Below are positions 23,101 through 35,880 of a DNA stretch of 64,000 bases, piece by piece. Each line of letters opens with the position of its first letter. Position 1 is the stretch's first letter. The DNA is from Chaetorhynchus papuensis (Eukaryota > Chordata > Aves > Passeriformes > Rhipiduridae): NCBI GenBank assembly GCA_013396525.1, contig VWYX01000205.1, positions 778,522-842,521 on the forward strand. Reading direction: 5' to 3'. The notes beneath the pieces were generated by a model. It was not told the origin of the DNA and did not search any database. It saw only the letters and a list, made by a program, of their open reading frames with translations. Made by a program: the position numbers and the translations under genes.

Positions 23101-24748
23101 GTTGAAAAGAGAAAAGAGCTGGAGCTGAAGGAACAGTTTGATGCTCTGAGGAGAGAGCACACAGAAACCCTGCAAGGTGCGTGCTGGGGCAGCAGGGCTG
23201 CCTCCCTCCGCTCTCCCCACTGCTGCCAGTGCCCCTTTGGCTGCCTGTGGGGCCAGGGCAATGCTGTCCCCTGCTCTCCAGCACTGTGGGGCTCAGGTGG
23301 GGCCTGCTGCCCCACTGTCCTCACACTGGTGGCACTCAGCTCACCTTCCCCCACAGAGCTCCAGAGAGCACACGAGCAGGAGAAGCTGCTGCTGGCAGAG
23401 TCCCACCACAGGTCTGAAGCAGCCTTACAGGTACCTGCAGAGAAATCCCTGGGAAGGGGGGGCTTGTGAAGGGCTTGAGAACCATGTGCTGGTTCTGCCA
23501 AGGTGCCCCACGCTCCTCAGTGGCCACCTCAGTTCCTGGTGTGCTCAGGGACCACACCAGCTCCTCCAGCCCTGGGGTTATTTGCATACCACAGCCCAGC
23601 AGTCCCCAGGCTCAGAAAGAAAGCCCAGATACCTCTTATTCTGCTTTTTCCCTGGTTCTCCTAGGAGACAATTGAGGCACTGAATTCCCAGCTGAAATCC
23701 TTCCAGGACAGGATGAAGCGGGTGGAAGAGTCACTCTTGAGAACAGACTACAGGAAGCACATCCAGGTGCAGGGAGGGGTGTCACGGAGGAGACCTACCA
23801 TGGGGTGCTGACCCAAAGCCAAGGGGCTTCTCTGATGGACTGTGGCAGGGTGGGGCTGGAACCAGGGGGGAGCACAGGACAGCTGAAGGGGGGAGCAAAG
23901 CCTGTCCCGGGGAGGCGTTGATGTCCCTTGAACACAAGTGGTGGCCCTGCAGGAGCACGGGAGCCCCAGCCCCTTCTGGGAGCAGGAGCTGGAGAGCCTG
24001 CACTTCGTCATTGAGATGAAGAACGAGCACATCCACGGCCTGGACAAGAAGCTGCTGCACCTGGAGACTGTGGTGGGTTGAAAGGGGGGCGTAACAGGTG
24101 GGCTTTCCTCTTTTCAGCTCTTCTACCCACCAAAATTCTGCCCAGAAGCTGCAGCTGGAGCAAAGGTGGATGGAGCCCGTTTCCTCTCTTGGCGTGGGGA
24201 GGGGATGTGGACCCAATGCCACCAGGCCAGCATTTCACCCAAAATGGGGTGGCAGGGGGGTTCAGAGGTGCTTCCCAGCCCCCTCCTCACCCTCATGCCT
24301 CCCTTCCAGGAGGAGAGGAACCTTCTGCTGGAGGAGAAGGTGAAAACTCTCCAGCAGGAGAACGAGGACCTGCAAGTTCGCACCCAGAACCACTTGGTCA
24401 TGGCGAGGTAAATGCTGGTCCCACCCACCCGGTGCACAGGGGGCATCTCCGATGGAGGGGACAGGTGGCAGTGCAGGAACACATCGCAGCCTGTGGTGCC
24501 ACCGGGTGCTTTGCCGGAGCAGAGGGGCTCGCGGGCGCTTTGCCCGGCGGCTCCGGCAGCCTGTGCCCTCTGTCCGCAGGCAGCTGTCCGAGGAGCTCCA
24601 GGCCGCCCGCGGGGCGCTGGAGAAGGAGGCGCAGCTGCGGGATCAGACTCGCCGGGAGAAGGAGGAGCTGCTGTACCGTGTGCTCAACGCGGGGGACGGC
24701 AGCCCCTTCCCGCTGGCTGCCGGCGAGGTGCCCCTCATCGCCACGTAG
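17106..24748 (+). CDS. CCDC69: CCDC69, coiled-coil domain-containing protein 69 (complete)
   Basis: Coiled-coil protein reported in human cells to help assemble the spindle midzone. Nine coding exons join in frame: 17106-17153, 22223-22292, 22735-22886, 23101-23176, 23357-23430, 23665-23766, 23953-24072, 24310-24407 and 24580-24748. They give 302 residues (human 296). The start MGC is the family's N-myristoylation/palmitoylation-type end. From exon 4 onward almost everything is heptad coiled coil, with strong matches: VEKRKELELKEQ, RMKRVEESLL, SPSPFWEQELESLHFVIEMK, LQQENEDLQV and EKEELLYRVL near the C-terminus, which ends VPLIAT. Exons 2 and 3 (about residues 17-90) are divergent; they were chosen because phases and splice sites fit, so that part is less sure. 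Intron 1 is 5.1 kb. Confidence 0.92.
17171..17330 (+). repeat. G-rich tandem tract just inside CCDC69 intron 1
   Basis: Imperfect GGGCT units pass into GGGGTCG-like units immediately after the exon 1 donor. The many runs of three or more G on the non-template strand could form G-quadruplexes or favour R-loops near the promoter; this is inference from composition. Confidence 0.6.
17832..17882 (+). repeat. Simple A/T-rich TTA/TTG repeat
   Basis: An imperfect trinucleotide tract of TTATTATCATTATTATTG type in CCDC69 intron 1. Confidence 0.7.
20900..21400. other. GC/CpG-rich island inside CCDC69 intron 1
   Basis: A local rise in CpG content about 0.8 kb before coding exon 2, flanked by ordinary intron and followed by a T-run at about 21453-21468. 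It might be an alternative CCDC69 promoter or an enhancer. No exon is recognisable. Confidence 0.35.
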
Positions 24749-26390
24749 CACCGACGGCACCGCGCGCTGCCGGGGGACTGCCGGGGCTCCCCTCCGGGCC
24801 TGTGAGCCCAGGGCTGCCCTCACAAGTGCCCCTCAGTCGGGGCAGGGCTCCGGGCTGGCCGAGCCCTCGGGGCGCCTCACGGACCGGAGTGATGGAGCAT
24901 TTCACGGGACACTTACGCCTGCATTTCCCCAGCCCGTGCGGGGCTGCAGCGGGACCCTGGCCACCCACCCGTGCAGTCCCTGCACCCCTTCTCCTGGTGA
25001 GGGGCTGTCTGGGGGTGAAAGGGATCAGCCAGGACACGCAGACTTGCATTGGGCTGGATCTGACCCAGCGCTTGGCTCTGAGTATAAACAACACCAGTGC
25101 TGCCCAGGGCGTGAGGACGATGAGGAGGCCACTAGGACAGGATGGGGACAAGCACCGGGAGGATGAGGAGGGCACTGGGGACATGGTGTTAACCTCACCA
25201 GGCAGGGTTCCCACCCATGCCCTCCTATTCCAATCACCTCCTCCTCCTTCAGCAAATGTCTCCCAGGTACTGCTCCTGCAGCCCATGCATGTCCCAGCTC
25301 ACTGCCACAAAGACCCCAAGCCCTCCTTGTCCCCACTGCCCATCAGCAGCACCACCAGTCCCATTTTCTCCCCCAAAAGCTGGACAGAGGCTGGAGCTGC
25401 ACATTCAGGGAGCAGAGCATCCTCCCAGTGGGTATGAGGCTTTGGCAGGTCACACCCCTCTGCTCGAGCCAGTGCATCCCCATCGGGGAAGATGCTGCCA
25501 GCATGGCTGTGGGTCAGGGCTGGACGCACACAAGCACTTTTCCCTGGGTGTGGTGGGAGTCACTGCTCCAGAGCTGTCACAGGCCTGTCCCCTCCCCAGG
25601 GCTGTTTAGCCAGGGCCGTGTGTGTGTGTGTGTCTGTGTGTGTGTGCACCAGCCAGTGCTGCTGGCTGTAACGATTACAAATCTGTAAGAAGCAGCAGCC
25701 TCAGGAATCCCATGCCAGTGGTTTGGGGGAATGGTGCAGGAGCATCCCAGAGTGGGGCTGTGTGCTCCACACCCCACACAGTGGGAAGAAGGGGAAGGGT
25801 GGGAGCAGGCGCTACAAAGACTCAACAAGGAAGCTCCAGAGGAGGCCCTTAAGGGCGATCTCCATTTTCCTGCTCCCTCCCTCTTTTCATTCATTTCAAT
25901 GGGATCCCAGCGCAGGGCAGACCCAGACCCTCCCAGCCTTGCCGAGGCACCAGGGCCGCTGCAACAGCCACTTCCGTCCTTTGTGCTGACCCTTATCAGG
26001 AACAGAGCAGCAGCTGAACGGGCAGCCAGGAGGGCAGCGTGGAGGTGGGGTCCAGCTCTTACCCACACACCTCCATGGGGTGGCCAGAGGGGTAAAAGGG
26101 GATGCCTGTTGTGTCAGAAACGTGTCCCCCCAGGGCACCCTCTGCTCCACACATCATCCCTGCATCCCCCAGGTGCTGTGGCACCAAAGCAGGGGATGCC
26201 CCAGCAAATCCCGCCTGGTTGGGGCTGAAGGGAACAGGATTTCTGGACAAAGGGATATGAGGCTGGTGCGGTCTGGCATCCTGCTCTGGACACCTGTCCC
26301 ACTGCCCCAAAGGCAGATCCTGCATGGGACTTGGAGGAATGTGCCTGGCTCTGGGAAAGGGGACACTGGGAACTGAGGAGGAGGAATAAA
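24749..26390 (+). other. CCDC69: Probable CCDC69 3'UTR ending at AATAAA 26385-26390
   Basis: The first canonical plus-strand poly(A) hexamer I see after the stop is at 26385-26390, which would give a 3'UTR of about 1.6 kb. A (TG)n tract lies within it. Large open frames here are GC-driven and lack homology. The neighbouring CAT gene ends tail-to-tail at 26847. Confidence 0.5.
25618..25647 (+). repeat. (TG)n microsatellite, interrupted once
   Basis: A run of TG dinucleotides broken by one TC. Confidence 0.9.
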
Positions 26391-26846
26391 TGAGGGCAGA
26401 AAAGGACTTGCCCATGGTAAGGAGGGAAAAGCCTGGAGCAGGCAGTACCTTGGCAGTCATGGGGGGAATGATAGGTCAGCTCAGGCTGGGTGCCCAGGAG
26501 GGTCAGGGCAGCACAAGAAGCCTCCACTCCACTGTGAGCCGCTGAGGGACCAGGGTGGGCGAGGCCAAAGGGGGCTGTGGGGGGCTGCAGGGAAAGGTTT
26601 CAAAGGAAAAAAACCCTAAACCACAGCCCAGTAACAGCAGCGAAAACACTTGTGTGCTTTATCCTCTCCAAACAGAACTCCTTCTGCAGGGGCTCACTGT
26701 GAGGACTCAGGTTGCTCAGGGAGGTTCACCCGACTCGGGGAAGCAGCTCCTGCAGCTCTGACAGGGCTGGCCCCCTCCGTGGGACAGGACCCACAGCCCA
26801 AGGGGCTTCCTTGCCCTCTGGGCACAGGATGGAGGGAGCCAGGCAC

Positions 26847-29800
26847 TCAGGGACGAGCCATCTCCTTTTCCTGCCCCGGAGCAGATGGGCACAGGGCCGT
26901 CCCGCGGGGCTCCAGGGCCACCTCCCTGGCTCTGCTTCCCGGCAGCTCCCGGGGGTCTGTCCCTTCGGGCCAGTGGCTCTCAGTGCTGTGCCAGATCCCA
27001 TAGCCAAAGTAAATGAGGAAACCTGGGAAAGGGCAGAATAGGGTGTGGATGGAGTGCTTCTCTTCCTTCCCCTCCCAACCACCAAGTGCTCGCCCCTTCC
27101 TTTGGGCCACATATCAGAGGACAGGGTGCTCCCACCACCCCTGGACATCAAAGGTCAGCATCTCCTCCCTCCCCACCACTGCTCAGAGCAGCATTAGTGC
27201 CACAGGCTCTCAAACCACCAGAGCTCCGCCCAGAGGGGCTGGCGCCAGCTCTGGAACCTCGTGAGTGGCTGTGCTTACCCAGAGCCATCCAGAGCAGGTA
27301 CCGCAGCCAGGCGGCCGCGCTGAGCCGGGCCATCAGCACCGTGTTGATGGAGATGCTGAGGACAGGCAGGAAGGGCAGGCAGGGAACCTGCAGGGAGCAC
27401 AAGGGTAAATTCCACAGCTAAATTCAGCTCTTTGCTGCTTTGGCTAGTTGCCCACAGGCAAGGGGAAGCCAAGCCTGGCTGTGAGGCTCGGAGATCCAAG
27501 CTGGGACTGCAGCCTGTGCTGGAGATGGACGCTTGTGGAGGGTGTTTTGGTTGACAGGTCCTGCACTGGGGCAGGAGGTACTGCAGGATTTGAGGCGGGA
27601 GGCAGCAAAGCACTCCCAAAACTAAGCCAGGGTGTTAAGGCCAGGTTTCTTTTTACTAGAGAGCAGCTCTGATTCCCCAGCAGGCACTGGGCTCAGCTTG
27701 GAGATGCCCCTTCAGCCCTCAGGTCATGGGGGGAAGAACCCTGATGGTCCCTATGGAAAACCCCAGGAGCTACATGCCGCCTCCGGCAGTACCTTGTTAA
27801 TGTGGATGCAGCAAAGATGTGCCTGACCTAAAGCTGAGGGAACACCCCCCAGTGCCACCCTTTCCCCACAGGGCTGCAGCACTTGCCTGCTCTCAGTGCC
27901 CCAGGTCCTTCTCCCTGGGCCTGTCCCGTGGGCTGGGCTGGGTGCTCACCATGAAGGATGCTCTGTCCTGGCTCTGAGGCTGCCTCCAGATGAGAAGAGC
28001 TGCCACTAGGATCCCCAGGAGAAGCAGGGCCAGAGCTGTGATGCACCAGGCACCCCCAGCCCGCAGGCAGGGCAGCCCAGCAGCACTCACCCAGCTCAGG
28101 GCACAGGCCAGGGCGGCTGCAGAGGGATCAGAGTGTCAGGGCAGCTTCCCTGGGCTGGGCTCTCCCTCTCCCAGGCTGCCTTGGTGGGACAGAGGACAGC
28201 CAGGGGACACAGCTGGGTGGCTTCTCATGGTGGGTTTAGCTTTTCTCTCCCGTCTGGGAAGCAGAGGGAGTGGGAGATTTGCTGAGGTCCTCTTGGGGCA
28301 GCCAGCTGTGTGGCATTGGGGTGAGGGCAGGAAGGAGCCAGGCAGCCCCTGCATCTGCTGCTGGGGGATTTTCACTGGGCTGGAACCTGCCAGCGCTTGC
28401 TACAGCAGGGATGCCCCCCATGGGTCCCCCCATGCCCGCTCCCTGTGGAGCCCATCCATCATTCCCAGACACACCTACAGCTGTCAGAGCCCAGACCACC
28501 ACGGCAGAGGAGCGAGGGGTGGGATGGGGGGGCGGCCGGGCCAGGTGGTGCCACCAGAGCTGCACAGTTGGGACCTTCCCCGCAGGAGTGTCCCAGGTGC
28601 TGGGTTCGGGCCGATACCTGAGGAGCAGACATTGGACATTAATGCACATAAACCTGCACCCTGCAAGGCACCAGAGCCTTGTCCCGGGCATGGCCCACAT
28701 CAGAAGCTGGGTGAGCCCTGTCCCCCGTCCCCAGCAGCCTCACCTGAGCAGCAGCACACAGCCAGCCACCATCGAGTAGGCCAGCAGTGTGCCAATGGAC
28801 ATGGTGTCAACCAGGGCTTTCAGGTCGAAGAGAAGGGCCAGGAGAGCTGTGGGGAGAAAAGCCCTTTCAGCCTCTCAGCAGAGCTGGCAGTGCTGCTGTG
28901 CCCACCTCAGTCATGCTGTCCTGACCTCCCCATGTCCCCCTGAGACACACTGCAACAGAACCTCGATGAACTGGTGATGCTTTGGGCACTAGTACAAAGC
29001 ATCCTGTCACCTCCTGCCTGGCAGTGCAGAGAGGCTGAACCGGTGTCTGGGACACCATTGAGGCCAAACGGTCCTCACCCACCACAAGGAGATCTGGCTC
29101 TGGGTGGAGAGACATTGCTCCAACAGCTGCAGGCGAGTGAGAGGGAAAGAGGACACCCACCAAGCCCTGCTCACAGTTAGGGGTAACCCAAGCACTCACC
29201 CACCTGCCACTCCCCCAGACACCAGAGTCGCCACCACCGGGCACTGACGGCGACTGACTTTGGCCAGAGGTTTGAAGAGGAGCCCGTCTCGAGCCATTGC
29301 ATACAGGATCCGTGGCATGGGGAACATGGAGCCCAGGAGGCTGCATGAGAGAGGGGAGGAGATGGGGGAGAAGAGGGGAGGAAACCAGGAGGTTCCATCC
29401 TGCTTTTTGCTCCCAAGGGAGCTCCTGTTCACCTGTATGTTCCAGGACCTTCTCAAGACTATTCTGACAAGATCATCATCTTCCTCACCATCAGATGAGG
29501 GACATTATCAGGGAAGAGATGTCTGCAGTCACCAGGAGCCCTGTGCATGCCAGAACACCCCAGCCCACTCTTGCGGACACAGTGTCACCTGACCACTTCC
29601 TCCAGTGTCACACCAAGGGGTTTGGCTGCTCTCCCTGACCAGGGAGGGCCAGGCTGGGAACAACAGGGTTTGTGTGGAAGGGATTTTGGCCAAGCAGGAA
29701 AGGCAGGGAGGAATTCAGGAGGAAGGGGTTGGGGATATCTCCTGGATGTGTTTACAGCTCCAGTACCTTGCTCTGAACCACAGAACCGCCATCAGAGGAC

Positions 29801-31848
29801 GCCCCTCACCTGGTGGTCAGGGCACACAGTGACCCTGCAGCCACGGCGTACTTTGCACTGCTCCAGCCAATGTACTCAAAAGCCACTGGCAGTGGGCTCA
29901 TGGTGTCCAGGAGGTAGTAGGGCATCATCAGGGTGAGGGCAGCAGACACCCCAGAGTACGCCAGGAAGCAGATGAGGAGGGAGAGGATGATGCCCATGGG
30001 GATGGATCTCTGCGGGTCCCTCACTTCTTCCCCTGGGGAGGACAAGCTCAGCTGTAGGAACAGATGCTCATTTAATGTGCACGGCATGCTAAGAGCCTAG
30101 CTCAGGCTGGAGAGCAGATCCTATATCCCCCCAAGAGAGGACACAGAGACCTTCTAGCAAGGACCACTGGACCTCCTGAGCCCCAGGGATATTGGGATAG
30201 AGAATATCTCTGCTTCAGGAGTAGCCCAGACATTCCACGTGGACTCTCAGGAGGGGCAGGAGAGGGTGGCTGCAGCACAGAGCTGGGAATGTGCCCATTT
30301 CCCAGCCTTACACCAGTTCCTGGGGCTGTGGGGACAGTCACTGCCCCAGCCCCCAGCCTGCAGCGGGGGTCCCACCAGCAGCACCCCCACCTCACTTACC
30401 TGTGGTAGCGATGCAGTCAAATCCAACAAAGGCATAGAAACAGGTAGAGGCTCCAGCCAAGGTCCCAGTGAAACCATAGGGCATGAAGCCTCCCACCCCA
30501 AAGGCACTGGTCATGTTGTCAGCCATGGACTGGTTCCTGGGAGGAGGAGGAAGAGTCAGGCAGTGCAGGGGGGTCAGTGCAATGGGACCCCAGGCTGGGG
30601 TCATCCAGGATGAACAGTCCATCCAACCTGCTCAACGCTGAGCATCAACCCAGCAGGGCTTAGGACTTTGGCTCTTTGACACATTGCCAAGAGGGAGAAA
30701 TGGAGAAAGTGAGATTTCCTGGGATAAAGCACTGGGGGTTGATTTCCCATCCCACTCTGAAGGCAGCACAGGGAGAGTGAAGCCCCTCATACCCAGCCTC
30801 GTGGGCAGCTGCCCGTGGCAGGTCATCCTCCCTGAGCTTCCAGTTGCTCGTGTCGCCTTTGATGAAGCCGCTCACTGTGACAAAGAGCAGGACGAGCACG
30901 TTGAGAGCTGTGAAGGCTTTGTTGACCATGGTGGACTCCTTCACTCCAAAGGAAAGAAGCCCTGGAGAATAAAAAATCAAAACTGGATGAGCTCCCTGGA
31001 TGATGCCAGGGTAGACATTACTGGGGAGGGTAGAAAAGGGGGGCAGTGGTAAATTCAGGACAACTTGGAGATTTCCCCAGATTCCCTTTCTATTCCCCAT
31101 TCTTTGCTCAGGGAAATGGCAAAGTCTCAGATGGGGTCAGCACCATCCTAAAGAGCCCACAGTGGGGTGAGGAGCTCATTGTACCTGGTGAAGGGTGGCA
31201 CAGAAGGAGGCACCTACCTGCCAGCAGGACCACCAGGCCAGCAGCAAAGGCATCTGGGTGTTCTGCCAGCCCCACAGAGCTCATGGCTGCGTGAGCACCC
31301 AAAAACCTCCCCATCTTCTTGCCGAGGAGCTGGTCAAAGGTAGCGCTCCAGGCCCGGGCAACGCTGGCAGTACCTGGGGAGAGGTGATGGCTGTGTTCTG
31401 GTGGTGCTGGGAGCTCTCAAAGGACACCCAGCAAAGCCACCAACAGTGGTGGGAGGGATCGAGAGGGCCTTATACCGATGACGTAGGACAGCAGCAGGTT
31501 CCACCCAGCGAGGAAGGCCCAGAGCTCGCCCACTGTCACGTAGCTGTAGAGATAGGCAGAGCCAGCCAGGGGCACACGGGCCCCAAACTCGGCGTAGCCC
31601 AGCCCTGCCAGGGCAGACACCACAGCTGCAATCAGGAAAGAAAGGACGATGCTCGGGCCAGAGCTGGTCTTGGCCACCTCCCCTGCCAGGACGTAGACAC
31701 CAGCCCCCAGCGTGCTGCCCACTCCCAGGGCAACCAGATCCACGGTGGAGAGGCAGCGGCGGAGGCTGGAGCCCTCTGAGCTGCCTGGGACTCGTTTTCT
31801 GCGGGCAAGCAGCTTCGGCACGGAGCGTAGGTGGCCCCAGCTCGGCAT
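26847..31848 (-). CDS. Cationic amino acid transporter, CAT family (SLC7A2/SLC7A3-like), complete
   Basis: Plasma-membrane carrier for Arg, Lys and ornithine, family SLC7A1-4. Eleven coding exons join in frame: 31476-31848, 31218-31373, 30793-30961, 30400-30536, 29810-30032, 29204-29340, 28744-28846, 28475-28617, 27950-28116, 27279-27387 and 26847-27022. They give 630 residues. Family signatures: CLSTVDLVALGVGSTLGAGV (TM1), YAEFGARVP, YVTVGELWAF (Glu essential in mouse CAT1), VARAWSATFDQL, FGVKESTMVNKAF, CFYAFVGFDCIATTGEE, ALTLMMPYYLLD, LLGSMFPMPRILYAMA, MSIGTLLAYS, WRQPQS and IYFGYGIWHS. An extracellular loop has NQS and NMT sequons. The intracellular loop after LLLRYRPEP is short and Pro-rich, and the C-tail diverges from CAT1-3. 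I cannot assign it to one mammalian paralogue; features of CAT2 and CAT3 are mixed. It is divergent from ANXA6. Confidence 0.92.
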
Positions 31849-33003
31849 CTGCGGGAGAGGAAAGCAGCAGGCGTGAGGACACTGCTGCCCCACGGGCACT
31901 GACCACCCTGGGCATGTGACACAAACCCAGCCTCAGTGGTTTGCTTGCAGCTCCCACCATTCACACAGTGCTCCTGCACTCACTGGGTGCTGCCTGTTCT
32001 CCGTCTCTGCCAGAAAAACAGCCCATTTTGGAGCAAGATGGGGCTAAAGCAGCTGTGCTGCTCTCTCATCCCCAGTGACAAGTGGAGCAATGCATGACTG
32101 GGGTTTGTTTGGCTCTGTCCAATTTGTGAGAGGGGACAAAGACACCTGCTTGTCCCCCTGCCAGCTCACAAAGTCCTGTTGCTCCAGCAGCCTCCCCAGC
32201 AGGGACACACAGCCAGGATTATCCCAGCTTTGACACTGAAACTATTTGAAATGCAGAAACCATGCCAGAGAAGGAGGGATGGGAGATGCTCTGCTCCTGG
32301 AAGTTGCCTTGAAGTGCACCTGGAAGGACCCACCTGCTCAGCTGGAGATGCTCCCACAGCACCTGAACTGTGGGTCAATGGCACAGCTCAGGTGGAGACT
32401 GGATCCCCCGGGCCATCAGCCTGTGCAGTGATGCTGTGGCTCGCTGGGGCACCAGTGGAGATGTCAGCCAGGCAGAAACCCCAAGCTGTGTGACATTTAT
32501 GCTTGGGGTTAGGGGGTGCTTGGTACGGCATGCCTGGGATTTGTGTGCCTTCCCCCATCCTGCACACCTTTTCCCAGGAGCTCCAGGACTGGAGAACCTG
32601 CTTTCACATCCCATGGTGCTGCCAGAACCTCCAGGTAACCCCACAGCAAAGCAAAATCCGTGCCACACACTCCAAACTCCATAACCTGCCACTTACACGG
32701 CCGGGAGCTGGCAGGAAACCCTGTCCAGTGTCACATCCCCCTGGCACAGGGGACATGTGATCCCTGCTGTGCCGTGGAACTGGGGGGCAACAGGGACAAC
32801 CCCGCCCGGCACCCTGACCCGCAGGATGAGGAGCTCCTGGTGGCACAGGGAGCTCCGATCTCCAGGACAAATGCTGTTCCCTGGGCGTGCGGAGCCGCCG
32901 CCCTCCCGCCCCGCCAGCAGCACCCACCCGCTGCACAACCCCAGTCCCGCCCAGGGCACCTCGCCCCGGTGATTTTCCCTTCTCCTGCAAACAAACTACT
33001 CAC

Positions 33004-33100
33004 CCCGGCCATCCTTGGGGCAAACTGCTCCAGCGGCGAGCTGCTGGGGACGACGAGCACCAGGCAAGCCCCCCGTACACTCTGCCCTTAAAGCTCTTTT
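33004..33100 (-). other. Probable first exon of the CAT gene, with possible upstream start codon
   Basis: On the minus strand, ATGGCCGGG ends at a consensus donor (GTGAGT, exon end 33004). Joined to the next exon at 31848 it reads M-A-G then M-P-S-W-G in frame, so the protein may start three residues earlier at 33012. The 5' limit is unknown; about 33100 is a guess. The phase fit and strong donor support a real exon. Confidence 0.5.
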
Positions 33101-35180
33101 GGGAGCGCCCTGGCCCTCCCCCCGCTGACCACCGCTCCGGGCTGCACAATGGGAAATCTATGCAGAAATATTTTTCCCACAACGCCTTCCAAATCATACA
33201 CACAGCCTGCAATGCTAATAGGCTCAGAGGCATTACTGAGGGAGTTTAATTCACTTTTCCAAGCTGCCTGGGCAGGTGGAAGGGAGAACCCCTTCCCTCC
33301 GTCCCTGCTCCCTCGCAGCAGGACCCACATCTCCATCAGTGGAGCTGGTTTTGGAGGAAATGCAGGCAGAGAGGAGCAGTTGCAACCTCGGTTTGGGGTT
33401 TAGGGGTGTGTGCACCTACAGCTATGACCAACCCCATCTGCCCCTGGGGAACACGGCAGGAGGTGAACAGGTCCCAAAATGGACTGCAGCAGCAAGGCAG
33501 AGGAGCACAGACCCAGCTCCGTGGGATGTTTGCAGCAGCATGTCCAGCTGTAACTCCCTGAAGCAAAGCCCTGAGGCTGCCTGCACTTCCCTGGTATTTG
33601 GGCATTCCTGGGGTGCAGCTCACAGGGATGAGAAGCAGAGTGCAAGCAGGGGCTGGGCTTAGTCCAGGGCTGGGCTTAAATGAGGGCACAGGGCTGTGTG
33701 GATGGGGGTCCCAGGTGAGGCTGCTTGGGGCCACCTAAGGCACATGAGTGTCCTTGGGCACCGGCGTGGCTGTTCTGCAGGGCTGCTCCTGGCAAGGAGA
33801 GGCCATGGAGGAAGTGATGGGGTGACCTGGTTGGTCATCAGCATCCTGGGAGAAGAGGACCAAGCCTGGGCTCTGAGGAGAGTCTGGAAGATGGTGTTTT
33901 GGGGGGAAGACCTAACTTTGATTTTCTTGTAGATTGCACTCAGAGTCTGCTTACAGTACTTGGTGACAAAAACCTCTCAGGCTGGGGCTCAGCCCATCCT
34001 CTGGCTTTCAGCTTGCAGGGAGCAGAGGAAGGGAGCAGGAGCCATGCAGGAGCAAAGCAAGGAAGGATCCAGACCATCTAAAGCATAGATGTACACTCTA
34101 ACCACAAGGCTGCCTTGTCCTGGCTCTGTGGGGCAGCCCCATATCCAGAGCACCCTGTGAGCTGCTGGGCACTGTGAGCACCTCTGGGGCAGGGGGGCTC
34201 AGCACACCATGGCACAGCCAGGGGCACCAGCAGGAGAGCAGGGCTGTTGTCCCACACTGCAGCACAGGGCGAACAAAGCCCTGCTTGTCACCCACGCCAT
34301 CTCACATGAGCGAGGTCTCCAGATACCAACGCCAGCCCAAGGGAACATTGCCCTGAGGGAAAAACAGAGCAGGAAGGAGCAGCCAGTGCTAGCTGGCCGT
34401 GAGGGTCTCACCGTCCCAGGCTGCCTCCAGGGGAGCACAGCCCTGTGGCTGCATGCCAGCCATCGGGTGTGTCACACCCAGCCTGGGGTCCGTGCTGCCC
34501 AGGACAGGCAGGGCTGAGCAGCTCAGCTGCCTTGCAGCCCCAGAGAGATGCTCAAGCCAGTGGGTACCACCAGGGCTGGGATGCCAGAAAGGTCACACAC
34601 CAGCAGCCTTCAGCATCTCCAGGGGTCCCTTGAGTTTATCTGCTCTTGCTGCTGTCAGACTGGGCCTCCAGCCCTGCTGCGACTTCTGTGCTGGCTGGGC
34701 AAAGGGTGGTGGCAAAGAAGGAGCCGGTTAACGTGGGTGAGGCCGGGGAGGAAACGGCCTCGGGGCACTGCAGGAAACGGCACAGCCCGCCAGGAGCATC
34801 CTGGAGAGACAGCCTGCACCTCATCCCTGTGTCTGCAGCATGGGAAGAGAAGGCTGGGGGGAAAACCAGCTCATTGTGCCAGCTCGGGTCGTGCCGCATG
34901 GGTGCTCATTGCAGAGCCTTGGTCAGCACCTCCCTCCTTAAGCAGGTCCCGGGGGGCCAATGTCCGGCCATTCTTCCGTCCTCCGACTCCTGCAGAGAGT
35001 CAGGGACGGACATTTCCCGGCCGTGAGCAGGGAAGGGCTGATTCGGTGCAGGAGGAGGTGGCTGGCGGCAGGACCGGGAGACCGTGGGGCACCCTGCGCC
35101 TGGCCAGGAAACCACAGCTGGGGGTCAGAAGGGGTGAGTGACATTTCCGCAGCTGAAATGCAATCACCGGTATTGCCTTG
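33101..35180. other. Intergenic region between the divergent CAT and ANXA6 promoters
   Basis: I recognise no exon, RNA gene or transposon here. Confidence 0.5.
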
Positions 35181-35880
35181 GCAGCGTGCGTGTCACCGCC
35201 GCTGGCACAGTGCCCCTGCACACACCAGTGGGGCTGTAGTGCCGGACGACCCCCTGCCCGGCTGTGGGGAAGGGTGCAGGGTGATTCTGCGGGAGACAGC
35301 GGGTGCCGCTGCCCCGCGGGCGTCCGGCGGAGGTCTGGCACGGCACCGGGGGTGGGATGTGGCCCCGGCCATGGCAGGCGGGGACTCGGGGGCGGTGACG
35401 TCTCGCCGTGAGGAAACAGCTGCTCGCCAAGGACGAGCGCTCGGCCACAAGAACAGCCCGAGAGCGGCGGCGGCGGCTCCTGCGAGCGCACCCCGAGGCT
35501 CCGCGCTGCCGGTCAGTGCCCGCTGCGGGCCGGGGCACCGCGGGGTGCGGGAACGGGGCGGCGGGGCGCGGGCTGGGCGGTACCGGGCACTTCTTTCCGC
35601 AATGGCCTGGGGGGAGGAAAGTCACGGAAAGCCCTGGCTGGGCGGTGAGCTGTGCAAGCGGAGGCTCCCTCCAAGGGGTGGCTGCAGGGGGAATCCCTGG
35701 TTTTTTTTCTTTCTGTGAAAAATCTTTCCCTTCTGACAAGCCCCCGGTGGGTGCTTTCTGGGGTGGGCGCTGGCGGGGCTGCGGGCCCCGCTGGGTGTGT
35801 CCCGGCCGGGATGCGCCTTAGTCCGTGCCTTGGTGCTGCGGCGGCTGCGGAAACACCCATCCCTCCTTCCAGCCGGGATC
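35181..35880 (+). promoter_or_regulatory. ANXA6: CpG island, probable ANXA6 promoter and untranslated exon 1
   Basis: CpG-dense DNA 2-2.7 kb upstream of the ANXA6 start codon. It holds a CRE-like TGACGTCT near 35396 and a short CGG repeat near 35465. A possible exon 1 ends at 35511 (donor GTCAGT); another donor is GTGAGC near 35645. ANXA6 has a non-coding first exon in mammals, so this arrangement is expected, but the exact exon is not proven. Confidence 0.45.

Noticed and set aside
24078..25437. Overlapping 362- and 341-residue open frames at the end of CCDC69
   Set aside because: They run out of frame across genuine CCDC69 exons 8-9, introns and the 3'UTR; no known domain is visible.
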